7,548 bases of DNA. Origin: Gemmatimonadota bacterium. Its GTDB lineage: Bacteria > Orphanbacterota > Orphanbacteria > Orphanbacterales > Orphanbacteraceae. Location: positions 1-7,548 of the forward strand of contig JABDJQ010000073.1 in assembly GCA_013002425.1 (NCBI GenBank). The letters run 5' to 3'. This document shows positions 1 through 6,183 of the stretch, piece by piece. Numbering within the stretch: position 1 is the stretch's first letter; the number at the start of each line of letters is the position of its first letter. The notes beneath the pieces are model-generated. The model had not been told where the DNA came from. It worked only from the letters and a program-made list of their open reading frames with translations, and did no database searches. The position numbers were made by a program, and so were the translations under genes.

Positions 1-1
1 C

Positions 2-400
2 GGTTATCTCGCGCCCGGCGAACACGGCGTGGCGGCCGGTGCGACCTACGAGTATCGCCACTGGGAAGAGGGGCGCGCGAAACGCGAGAATCTGGCGCAG
101 CTTGCGGACGCCGAGTACGAATGGATAACGAGCGCGCGCGGTGTACGCGTGGTGGCGTCAGACCGCTGCCCGATCGCGGGGCCGCTCGACCCGAACAGCG
201 ACCCCGCGCGCATGATCTACGCTTCGACGGGGCACGGTTCGATGGGAATGACGACGAGCCATTTCGCGGCGGCCGTGATCGCGGCGCAGATCACGGGCGG
301 GATGCCGCCCGCCACGCGCGCGGTCGAAGCGCAGCTCGCGCCGGCGCGCTTTCGCGAGCGGCAGGCGAAACGCGGCTACCGCTACGGTGCCGAGGGGTAG
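2..400 (+). CDS. MnmC-like FAD-dependent oxidoreductase, C-terminal part (5'-truncated)
   Basis: This is the 3' end of a gene that begins before the window. The frame is open from base 2 to the TAG at 398-400 and gives 132 residues. The sequence matches the C-terminal end of DAO-fold FAD oxidoreductases of the MnmC type. Near the left edge it reads GYLAPGEHGVAAGATYEY. Next comes GVRVVASDRCPIAGPL, the G-x-R-x-x-x-x-D-x-x-P-I-x-G-P substrate/FAD segment. Then comes ASTGHGSMGMTTSHFAAAVI, the G-x-G-S-x-G loop with the helix contacting FAD, and finally an L-x-P-x-R-F end. In MnmC this domain oxidises cmnm5(s2)U34 in the tRNA wobble position toward nm5(s2)U. The methyltransferase half of bifunctional MnmC, if present, lies outside the window, so the exact substrate is inferred and another DAO-family amine oxidase is possible. 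An ATG at 29 is internal to the domain and is not the start. Confidence 0.8.
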   Translation, partial: GYLAPGEHGVAAGATYEYRHWEEGRAKRENLAQLADAEYEWITSARGVRVVASDRCPIAGPLDPNSDPARMIYASTGHGSMGMTTSHFAAAVIAAQITGGMPPATRAVEAQLAPARFRERQAKRGYRYGAEG

Positions 401-425
401 CGCCGGGGGCGGGAATCGAAAGCGC

Positions 426-514
426 GCGCCATTCGTTCTCGCGCCGTTCGTTCTCGCGCCGTTCGTTCTCGCGCCATTCGCCTCCCGCCATTCATCCTCC
501 CGCTACTCGATTCC
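426..514. repeat. Decaying 15-bp tandem repeat in the MnmC-like/YkgJ-like spacer
   Basis: Four 15-bp units of the form GCGCC(A/G)TTCGTTCTC run head to tail at 426-440, 441-455, 456-470 and 471-485. Units 2 and 3 are identical, unit 1 differs by one base, and unit 4 has drifted to end in GCCTCC. A fifth copy (486-500) has a one-base indel, and a weak sixth (501-514) is barely recognisable. The array fills most of the 117-base gap between two plus-strand genes. It has no spacers and no dyad symmetry, so it is a slippage-type minisatellite and not a CRISPR array. Confidence 0.85.
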
Positions 515-516
515 TG

Positions 517-522
517 TATGAT
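517..522 (+). promoter_or_regulatory. Possible -10 box (TATGAT) for a leaderless YkgJ-like transcript
   Basis: TATGAT matches five of six bases of the sigma70 -10 consensus. It overlaps the first two in-frame ATG codons (518 and 521). A start of transcription about seven bases downstream would fall on or next to the third in-frame ATG at 530. No Shine-Dalgarno sequence precedes any of these ATGs, which fits a leaderless message. No good -35 hexamer is visible at the right distance, so the call is tentative. Confidence 0.3.
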
Positions 523-1264
523 GACGGACATGGAAGCGTCATCTCCCGTTCTATGCTCGTACTGCGGCGCCTCGCTCGACGCGCTCGAGACCCATTTCGG
601 CGACGTCTGCTTCGGCGAAACGTGCATCAAACGCCGGGCCGAGCAGGACTGGGGAGCCGTGCGTGACCGCGCGGCCGGGACCGACGGCGTATCCGATCCC
701 GAAACCTTTCCCGCGACTCCGATCCCGGCCCAGCAGCGCAAAATCGCGCCTCTTCCCGCAGAACGCGCGGCGCTCTTTCGGGCGCATCTCGAAAAGACGA
801 TCGCGGAGGCGCTCACGCTCGAAAGCGAAGGAGCCTCGTTTCACGAAGCCGAACCCGAAAGCTCCTGGTACGCGCCGGCGCTCGGCGAGTGGCTCGGCGC
901 GATCTGCGCCTCGTGCGAGGGCTACTGCTGCGAAGCAGGGGGCGACACGGCTTTCATCAGCACGGACACGATCCGGCGGATCATCCGTCGCGAGCCCGGC
1001 CTGACGGCGGCCGCGATCGCGGCGCGCTATATCGAACGGCTCCCCGCGGAGTCATACGAAGGCGCCTGCGTGTTTCAAGGGCCCGCGGGTTGCACGCTTC
1101 CGCGCGAGGACCGCGCGAACATCTGCAACGTGTATCTCTGCAAGGGACTCAAAACCGCGAAATGGAACTGGGAAGAAACCGGCGTACGGCGCGCCTTTCT
1201 GGGACGCATGTCGACGAACGGCCTCGAATCGTACTCGTTTCTGGCCATGGACGAGAGCGAATGA
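518..1264 (+). CDS. Cysteine-rich YkgJ-like (putative zinc/iron-chelating) protein with N-terminal zinc-ribbon-like motif
   Basis: The protein has 248 residues. The N-terminus has a zinc-ribbon-like set, C13-x2-C16 and C31-x4-C36. After a charged, proline-rich linker (about 40-95), the C-terminal part has C130-x2-C133-x3-C137-C138, then C184, C192, C203 and C208 in the context CTLP-x-x-x-R-x-x-I-C-x-x-Y-x-C. That arrangement (CxxCxxxCC, then C..C.(L/I)..R...C....C) is the signature of the YkgJ/UPF0153 family, thought to chelate zinc or iron; its reaction is unknown. The added N-terminal cysteine motif is an elaboration. There is no signal peptide or membrane segment, so it is probably cytoplasmic. 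The start is uncertain: ATGs at 518, 521 and 530 are all in frame and none has a ribosome site. The stop overlaps the next gene by ATGA (1261-1264), implying translational coupling. Family call fairly sure; biological role unknown. Confidence 0.75.
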   Translation: MMTDMEASSPVLCSYCGASLDALETHFGDVCFGETCIKRRAEQDWGAVRDRAAGTDGVSDPETFPATPIPAQQRKIAPLPAERAALFRAHLEKTIAEALTLESEGASFHEAEPESSWYAPALGEWLGAICASCEGYCCEAGGDTAFISTDTIRRIIRREPGLTAAAIAARYIERLPAESYEGACVFQGPAGCTLPREDRANICNVYLCKGLKTAKWNWEETGVRRAFLGRMSTNGLESYSFLAMDESE

Positions 1265-1668
1265 AGGTCTGGTTCGTCGACGACCAGGCTTCGAACCGCG
1301 AGCACTGGCGCAAGAGCTTCCCGAAGGGAATCGCGGGCCTCTCGCTTCGCACGTTTACAGGGGTCGACTCGATTCTCGCCGCGCTCCGCACCGAAACGCC
1401 CGACATTCTGTTCATCGACTTCTTTCTCGACGGGCGCACGGGGCTCGAAGTGGTCGCCTTCTGCCGGAGCCGCGCGAACGAAGCCCCGCACCCGGTCCTG
1501 ATCGCGCATTCGAGCCTCGACTCCGCGAGCGAACGCATGGTCGAAGGGGGCGCCGACTTCGCGGTCCCGAAGGAGAAAATCGGCGGCGTCATTCCCGCGA
1601 TCCGGGACGCGATCCGCACGAAGGCCGATCTGGAGACGATCGTAAGCACGCGCCGCTGGATCGCATGA
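1261..1668 (+). CDS. Stand-alone response regulator receiver-domain protein
   Basis: This is a 135-residue single-domain receiver of the CheY fold. It starts at ATG 1261 inside the ATGA overlap with the upstream gene. The open frame extends further upstream, but that stretch is out of frame with the YkgJ-like gene and is not coding. Beta-1 is KVWFVDDQ with the acidic pocket D7-D8. The phospho-acceptor is D53 in FIDFFLDGRTG. The switch Ser/Thr position is S84 or S85 in LIAHSS, and the conserved lysine is K104 in FAVPKEK, so all phosphotransfer residues appear present. There is no DNA-binding, enzymatic or other output domain, so it should act by phosphorylation-dependent protein contacts. No histidine kinase is in the window. 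Coupling to the cysteine-rich protein suggests they share a pathway, which is inference. Confidence 0.85.
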   Translation: MKVWFVDDQASNREHWRKSFPKGIAGLSLRTFTGVDSILAALRTETPDILFIDFFLDGRTGLEVVAFCRSRANEAPHPVLIAHSSLDSASERMVEGGADFAVPKEKIGGVIPAIRDAIRTKADLETIVSTRRWIA

Positions 1669-1688
1669 AAGGCGCGTGGCGGGTCGGG

Positions 1689-1717
1689 TTGACGCTTTCC
1701 GCATATCGCGGTAACGT
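1689..1717 (+). promoter_or_regulatory. Weak sigma70-like promoter candidate upstream of the VCBS-repeat gene
   Basis: TTGACG at 1689-1694 is a good -35 hexamer. At 17 bases' spacing it is followed by TAACGT (1712-1717), a poor -10 box matching only three of six positions. The location, between the receiver gene's stop and the start at 1815, is sensible and would give a leader of roughly 90 nt. The -10 weakness keeps confidence low. Confidence 0.25.
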
Positions 1718-1756
1718 TTTAAGCAGCCGCAACTTCCCCCACGAAGAGAATGGAAT

Positions 1757-1797
1757 CGGGGCAGCTATGTCTCCCCCGTCTCAGCGCCCGAACGGGC
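1757..1797 (+). other. Two inverted repeats in the leader of the VCBS-repeat gene
   Basis: CGGGG (1757-1761) pairs with CCCCG (1774-1778) across a 12-nt loop. Close behind it, GCCCG (1786-1790) pairs with CGGGC (1793-1797) around AA, in practice a 4-bp stem with a 4-nt loop. The second hairpin ends only seven bases before the AAGGAG ribosome site. Neither is followed by a T tract, so they look more like leader structure than an intrinsic terminator of the upstream unit, although the first could contribute to termination. Confidence 0.35.
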
Positions 1798-1804
1798 CGC
1801 TCCG

Positions 1805-1810
1805 AAGGAG
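1805..1810 (+). promoter_or_regulatory. Ribosome binding site that fixes the start at 1815
   Basis: AAGGAG lies four bases before ATG 1815. The frame stays open back to an ATG at 1665, but only the 1815 start combines a ribosome site with a signal peptide placed directly at the N-terminus, so this site decides the start. Confidence 0.8.
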
Positions 1811-1814
1811 TCCG

Positions 1815-4800
1815 ATGAACAGCACGAACGCCATGTATCGCACCATTCCCATTCTGTCGGCACTTCTGACGAGCGCGGCTCTCACGATTACGGCTCAGGC
1901 CGACATTCTGCTGCATCGGGCCGATCCGTTTTCCGTCAAAGCGATCGACGGCGAGTCGATTCCGTATCCGTTCATCGGCGGCTGGTTCAACATCAAGCCG
2001 CACTTTGCGGACATCGACAACGACGGTGACGAGGATCTGTTCGTCGTCGGCCAGTTCCCCGACGATCGCGTGAGCTTCTACCGGAACACGGGAACGCCCG
2101 AAGCGGCTCGGTTCGAAATCGCCGAAGAGAGAATGCGCGGTGTCCGGGTGCGATCGTTCCTGGAGATCGTGGATATCGACGCCGACGGCGATTTCGATTT
2201 TCTGTCGGATCTCGACACGGTGCTCGTCGTGCACGAGAACGTCGGCACGCCGGAGGCGCACAGTTTCGTTACGACGACCCCCTCGTATATCGACAGCCTG
2301 CCCGACGCGCGATCGGCGGGCCTCAGCAGCTATCCGCGCATGAAGGATCTCGACGGCGACGGCGACCCCGACTTCTTATATATGAAGGCAATCGGAGGTA
2401 CGCCTATCTTTCACGAGAACAAGGGGACCCCGACCGAGCCGCAGTTCGTGAGAGGCGTGGAAGGCTGGGGAGGATTCTCGACGAACGAGTTCGGCGGACG
2501 CGTCAGCGCGGAAGACAACCGGCACGGCTTCGCTTCGCTCACGATCGCCGATATCTCGAACGACTCGATGCCCGATATCATCATCGGCGACCTGGTGAAC
2601 CCGAATCTGTGGTTCTTCCATAACGTTTCGTCCGACACGGTCGCGCAGTTCAATCAGATCACGCAGTCGCTCATTCCGGAGAGCTTCGATAACAGGCTTT
2701 CGAGCGACGTGGCCGACCTCGATTCCGATCAGCGCCTCGAACTCTACGTATCTTCGGCCGGCACCTCGGAGCTCGCGGAAGACGGCGTGTTCCGGGTCTA
2801 CGAGCAGGACGCTGCTGGTTCGTTCGCGTTCGACCTGCGGGATTCGGTATTCCTGCCGTGCATCGACATCGGTACGCACTCGCGGCCGCACCTGACGGAC
2901 TTCGACAACGACGGCGATCTCGATCTCATCGTGTCAGGAGGCAAGACCGAGACGTTCGGGCAGGACGTTTCGTTACTGCGGTTTATCGAGAACGTCGGGA
3001 GTGCGACTTCACCCGAGTTCGTGCGCGTCGAATCGGGCACGACGCCCTTCAGCGTCATCACACCGAAACTGTTCAACGAAGGGTACATGACCTTCGCGTT
3101 CGGCGATCTCGACGGCGACGACGACCTCGACATGTTCCTCGGCACTTACTGGTCTTTGCTCCAGTACGAAAACGTCGGAACGCGGGAGGCGCCGCAATAC
3201 GTACTGGTCGGCGAGCCCGACCTGCCGAGCCTGAACACCGACAACGCGCCCACGCCCGCTCTCGGAGATCTGGATAACGACGGCGACCTCGACATGATCG
3301 TGGGAGAGCAGGGAAACTCGTTCACACCCAACCTGTTTCTCTATCGAAATGACGGCGACGCCGAGAACTTCATGCCTGTATTTCTTTCCGATAATCGAAT
3401 CGGCGGGGAGTTCTTTCCGCACGGGCTCGACGGCGGGCCGGTCACGGGAAGCACGCAGAACCGACACTTCGTGCCGACGCTCGCCGACGTGAACGACGAC
3501 TCTCTGCTCGACATCGTGCTCGGGTACGGTTTCGGTCGCGTGGTGACCGGGCTGAACATGGGCGGGGGGTCGTTTCGATTCGAGAGAGCCGAGAATCACA
3601 CATCTCTCGAAGTGGGACTCGATGCGGCGCCTTCGCTCGGTGACGTAGACGGCGACGGCGATCTCGACCTCGTGATCGGCGAGCTCGACGGCGGCGTGAA
3701 TTACTTCGAAACGATCGCGACGCGCTTCGCAGCCGAGCGGACGAGCGACGACACGACGGAAGTAAGATGGTTCGCGGGCTTCGACGCGGATCTGTCGTTC
3801 AGCGTCTATCGCAGCTCCGGCGGCAGCAGCCCGTTCACCGAGATCGCGAGCGGCCTGGGCGCATCGGCCTCCGGAGAAAACGTCTACTACGATACGGGGC
3901 TCGATCCCGCCATCGCTTACGCGTACAAACTCGGGGCCACCGTGGGCGACACGACGATCGTCGATCCCGACAGCGTGTCGACCGACCTGGCCGCGTTCGA
4001 ATTCCTGGGGCTCGAAGTCAGCGCCGCGGAAGCCGCGGCACAGATCCGCTGGTCACTGCTCAATCAGCGGCCGGACGTGTCGTTTCGTCTCGTCCGAAGC
4101 CGCCCTGCGCCTGCGGAGTACGTCGTGACGTCGAGCGAGGACGGCTTCCTCTACGAACTGCTCGACGAAACCGCGGTCCCGGGCAACGTGCACGAGTACG
4201 AGCTGTTCGTGACGATCGATACGGTCGAGACCCGTCTCGCCGCCGACACTCTCTTTCTCACGCTTCCCATATTGACGATCGCGGAGCCCGCGATCACGTG
4301 GCAGAGCGGCGGGTATCTCGTCTCCTGGACGGCGACTCCCGTCTATCCGGGCCTCACGTTCGATCTCATACGGATTCAGGGAAGCGACTCGACGGTCGTG
4401 AACGGCGCACCGATCGAACCCGTGGACGGGGCGGCAGCGGCAACGGATGCCGGCGTCGATCCGGGCCGGGGCGTTTCCTACCTCGCAAAAGCGTATTACA
4501 TGGACGGAGAGACGAGGACGGCGGTGCAGAGCGATCTCACCACCGGAACGGCCGTGACGACGGCGGGTTCGCGCTCGTTCTCCTTCGCGCGGATCGTGCC
4601 GCATCCCGTGCAGAGACAGGGCCAGGAAGTGCGGATCGGGTTCCAGCTTCCGAGTGCGTCCGAAGTGGAAGTCGAAATCTTCAGCATTACGGGGCGCCGC
4701 ATACGTACGCTGCGCGGCTCGTTCGCCGCCGGCCCGGCGCGCGAACTCTTCTGGGATCTTCGGAATGAAAACGACGAGACCGTTTCGTCCGGCCGCTACT

Positions 4801-4865
4801 TCCTGAAGGCGCGCGTCGACGGCGTCGAGATCGACCGCACGCAGTCGGTTACTGTCGTGCGTTAG
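1815..4865 (+). CDS. Secreted VCBS/FG-GAP beta-propeller protein with FlgD/T9SS-like C-terminal domain
   Basis: The protein has 1016 residues. A signal peptide covers residues 1-29 (hydrophobic 11-26, likely cleavage after A-Q-A29). Ten D-x-D-x-D-G-x-x-D type motifs begin near residues 66, 120, 178, 246, 301, 362, 431, 485, 558 and 610, spaced 52-73 residues apart. Each is usually followed by a hydrophobic triplet and later by an N-x-G-T-x-x-x-P-x-F strand; this is the VCBS/FG-GAP calcium-binding propeller repeat. Motifs at 246, 301 and 558 are degenerate. From about 634 to 915 come roughly three FN3/Ig-like segments (near 634-725, 726-815 and 816-912). Residues 920-1016 form a FlgD Ig-like/T9SS type A-like domain: PHP, then IGFQLP, FSITGRRIRTL, FWDLRNENDETVSSGRYFL and a final VTVVR. 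Such proteins are exported and kept at or released from the outer surface, probably for adhesion or polymer binding. The ligand is unknown. Family architecture sure, role inferred. Confidence 0.9.
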   Translation: MNSTNAMYRTIPILSALLTSAALTITAQADILLHRADPFSVKAIDGESIPYPFIGGWFNIKPHFADIDNDGDEDLFVVGQFPDDRVSFYRNTGTPEAARFEIAEERMRGVRVRSFLEIVDIDADGDFDFLSDLDTVLVVHENVGTPEAHSFVTTTPSYIDSLPDARSAGLSSYPRMKDLDGDGDPDFLYMKAIGGTPIFHENKGTPTEPQFVRGVEGWGGFSTNEFGGRVSAEDNRHGFASLTIADISNDSMPDIIIGDLVNPNLWFFHNVSSDTVAQFNQITQSLIPESFDNRLSSDVADLDSDQRLELYVSSAGTSELAEDGVFRVYEQDAAGSFAFDLRDSVFLPCIDIGTHSRPHLTDFDNDGDLDLIVSGGKTETFGQDVSLLRFIENVGSATSPEFVRVESGTTPFSVITPKLFNEGYMTFAFGDLDGDDDLDMFLGTYWSLLQYENVGTREAPQYVLVGEPDLPSLNTDNAPTPALGDLDNDGDLDMIVGEQGNSFTPNLFLYRNDGDAENFMPVFLSDNRIGGEFFPHGLDGGPVTGSTQNRHFVPTLADVNDDSLLDIVLGYGFGRVVTGLNMGGGSFRFERAENHTSLEVGLDAAPSLGDVDGDGDLDLVIGELDGGVNYFETIATRFAAERTSDDTTEVRWFAGFDADLSFSVYRSSGGSSPFTEIASGLGASASGENVYYDTGLDPAIAYAYKLGATVGDTTIVDPDSVSTDLAAFEFLGLEVSAAEAAAQIRWSLLNQRPDVSFRLVRSRPAPAEYVVTSSEDGFLYELLDETAVPGNVHEYELFVTIDTVETRLAADTLFLTLPILTIAEPAITWQSGGYLVSWTATPVYPGLTFDLIRIQGSDSTVVNGAPIEPVDGAAAATDAGVDPGRGVSYLAKAYYMDGETRTAVQSDLTTGTAVTTAGSRSFSFARIVPHPVQRQGQEVRIGFQLPSASEVEVEIFSITGRRIRTLRGSFAAGPARELFWDLRNENDETVSSGRYFLKARVDGVEIDRTQSVTVVR

Positions 4866-4868
4866 GTT

Positions 4869-4904
4869 CGCCAGGACCGCCAGGACCGCTGCACTCCGAG
4901 CAGC
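4869..4904 (+). repeat. 9-bp tandem duplication and small hairpin after the VCBS-repeat gene
   Basis: CGCCAGGAC occurs twice head to tail at 4869-4877 and 4878-4886, three bases after the stop codon. It is followed by a 5-bp stem, GCTGC (4888-4892) with GCAGC (4900-4904), around a 7-nt loop. No T tract follows, so any terminator role is weak on its own. Confidence 0.5.
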
Positions 4905-4924
4905 ACAGGCTGATAACAGCACGA

Positions 4925-4954
4925 CGGCCCGCCTGTCCGATGACGAGCGGGCCG
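4925..4954. terminator. Hairpin between convergent genes (possible bidirectional terminator)
   Basis: CGGCCCGC (4925-4932) pairs perfectly with GCGGGCCG (4947-4954), an 8-bp GC-rich stem with a 14-nt loop. It sits between the plus-strand gene ending at 4865 and the minus-strand gene ending at 4994. Neither strand has a proper T tract after it, so it may be a factor-assisted or imperfect terminator. Bases 4928-4953 have the same length and same ends as the hairpin after the paralogous gene (6107-6132), which supports a conserved role. Confidence 0.5.
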
Positions 4955-4993
4955 CCTCATGCGATCCACGAACTACCCCCTGTCGAAACCGCG

Positions 4994-5920
4994 CTAGCGG
5001 CGGAAACTCTCCTTCAACGCTCCCCAGCTTGTCTCCTCGGTCGCGGTGGTTCCTCCGCACCCGGAATCGAGAAGATCGTTGTTGAAGTCGTCGAGAAGCT
5101 CCGCCAGGAGCGTCACGCTGGTCGAAGGAACCCAGCCGGCGCCGACGGGCGGAATCACGAGGCTGCCGATCAGGCCGTCAGAGACGGTGATGGCCGCGGC
5201 AACCGGCGCCGGATCCGCGCCGATGAGGATGTTAAGTTTCGCGGCGATCAGCTGATGCGCGAGAATTACGAGGCCGTTCCCGCCCGAAGGCTCCTGCAGA
5301 ATATCGACGAGTTCCGACGCCGTGTAGAGAACCGAACCGAGCGTCAGGCTCGACACCGGCCACGCGCTGGGATGATTCTTCCAGTGACCGTGACTGCGAT
5401 GACAGAAATCGTCGCCGGGCGATGTTCCCGTTACGAGCGTGTTGCTGTTTCCGCTCTGTTCCCATTCCTCGTGCGCGTTCGCGAACACACACAGCACGTA
5501 TTCGGTCCCGGGGCGCAGCTCCGAGTAGTCCGACGCGACGATTCCCGTCTCGTCGAACAGATCACCGATCTGGATGTTGATCGCTTCGTTCTGACCGAGC
5601 TGGAAACTCGCGGGAATCCCGGGGTACACGTTGACGACCGGAATCCCCGTGAAGCTCGCCTCCGTGGCCCGCCCGGTGAGAGTGGACGGATACTCGTTGC
5701 CGTTTTCGGTGAACGCTTCGAGCGTCGCCCACCAGACCGTGAAGCCGCCCGGCGCGCCGGAAGCACCCGCAGTTACCGTTACTTCGATCTTGGCCGTTCC
5801 CGACTCGATCGCCGTGACCACGGGCCGGTCGAGCGCGGCTGCGTCGGCTCCTCCCGCTGAAAGGACGAAAAAAGCGACGAGGACGAGAAATCCTGCCGCC
5901 TGCGATAGCCTTTTGATCAT
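4994..5920 (-). CDS. Secreted WKNH-motif protein, downstream paralog (function unknown)
   Basis: The protein has 308 residues. A signal peptide covers 1-27, with likely cleavage after A-D-A27. Residues 28-150 look like an FN3-type beta-sandwich, ending in ELRPGTEYVLCVFAN. At 173-183 it has CHRSHGHWKNH, followed by P-x-x-W. Residues 213-230 read GGNGLVILAHQLIAAKLN, and GADPAPVAAAI follows. A GC linker at 288 leads to the terminal TATEETSWGALKESFRR. I know the WKNHP plus HQLIAAKLN pattern from uncharacterised secreted bacterial proteins but know of no function. Three cysteines (144, 173, 288) are kept in the neighbouring paralog, and the two are about 60% identical by eye. The start has GGGGGG eight bases upstream (5934-5929) and an AAAAGG directly before the ATG. 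It has its own promoter and lies downstream of the paralog's terminator. The Cys/His cluster could bind metal, which is only a guess. Confidence 0.85.
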   Translation of the reverse strand: MIKRLSQAAGFLVLVAFFVLSAGGADAAALDRPVVTAIESGTAKIEVTVTAGASGAPGGFTVWWATLEAFTENGNEYPSTLTGRATEASFTGIPVVNVYPGIPASFQLGQNEAINIQIGDLFDETGIVASDYSELRPGTEYVLCVFANAHEEWEQSGNSNTLVTGTSPGDDFCHRSHGHWKNHPSAWPVSSLTLGSVLYTASELVDILQEPSGGNGLVILAHQLIAAKLNILIGADPAPVAAAITVSDGLIGSLVIPPVGAGWVPSTSVTLLAELLDDFNNDLLDSGCGGTTATEETSWGALKESFRR

Positions 5921-5979
5921 GCCTTTTACCCCCCGTTATGTGCGATTCCGGATGTATGCGATCCCCCTGCCGGCGAGAT

Positions 5980-6007
5980 GGGTATCGGGGGCGGGGTGGT
6001 CGGCGGG
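5980..6007 (+). other. G-rich tract with four G-runs in the leader of the downstream WKNH gene
   Basis: Runs GGG (5980-5982), GGGGG (5987-5991), GGGG (5993-5996) and GGG (6005-6007) are separated by loops of 4, 1 and 8 bases. This nearly meets the usual G-quadruplex pattern; the last loop is one base too long. The G-rich strand is the template strand for the minus-strand gene, so the mRNA leader itself would be C-rich. Confidence 0.3.
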
Positions 6008-6027
6008 CGAAACGTCCAGCGGGAGAC

Positions 6028-6056
6028 AGAATAGCACAATTGATCGTAAAAGGCAA
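6028..6056 (-). promoter_or_regulatory. Sigma70-like promoter of the downstream WKNH gene
   Basis: On the minus strand, TTGCCT (6056-6051, four of six) is followed at exactly 17 bases by TATTCT (6033-6028, four of six). A TGC triplet directly before it makes an extended -10 (TGCTATTCT). Transcription would start near 6021, leaving a leader of about 100 nt before the ATG at 5920. It lies downstream of the paralog's terminator hairpin, which fits independent transcription. Confidence 0.55.
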
Positions 6057-6098
6057 TACCAGGGATTACCCTTCACTATGGCATTGGAAGGGAAATGG

Positions 6099-6131
6099 AA
6101 AAATGACCCGCCCATCCTTGGATGAGCGGGC
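6099..6131 (-). terminator. Rho-independent terminator of the upstream WKNH gene
   Basis: Read on the minus strand, GCCCGC (6131-6126) pairs with GCGGGT (6111-6106, the last pair a G-T wobble). An inner CATC/GATG stem closes a 4-base loop. Immediately after it comes TCATTTTT (6106-6099). It lies 53 bases after the stop codon at 6184. A GC-rich stem plus a T tract in the right place makes this a convincing intrinsic terminator. Confidence 0.75.
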
Positions 6132-6183
6132 CATCAGATTTCAATTCAACTACTTACCGCGGTCTGCGGTCAGCGGTCAGCCT

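Noticed and set aside
426..514. CRISPR array
   Set aside because: Units are 15 bp, directly adjacent without spacers, and decay progressively; no cas genes are nearby.
1665..1814. N-terminal extension of the large VCBS gene to an ATG overlapping the receiver stop (ATGA)
   Set aside because: It would bury the signal peptide behind 50 residues, lacks a ribosome site and covers the candidate promoter. The AAGGAG-ATG at 1815 is clearly better.
3767..4768. Long plus-strand open frame of 333 codons
   Set aside because: It is an out-of-frame shadow inside the 1016-residue gene, very rich in Arg, with no domain signal.
4572..4865. Assignment of the large protein as a definite type IX secretion substrate
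   Set aside because: The FlgD/T9SS-like C-terminal Ig domain also occurs in lineages without known T9SS components, and no secretion genes are in the window.
4053..5060. Long minus-strand open frame of 335 codons
   Set aside because: It lies antisense to the large secreted protein and crosses its end, is arginine-rich with no recognisable motif, and arises from GC-rich codon bias.
4940..5860. Plus-strand open frame of 306 codons opposite the downstream WKNH gene
   Set aside because: The minus-strand frame has a signal peptide, a ribosome site and a clear paralog; the plus-strand frame has none of these.
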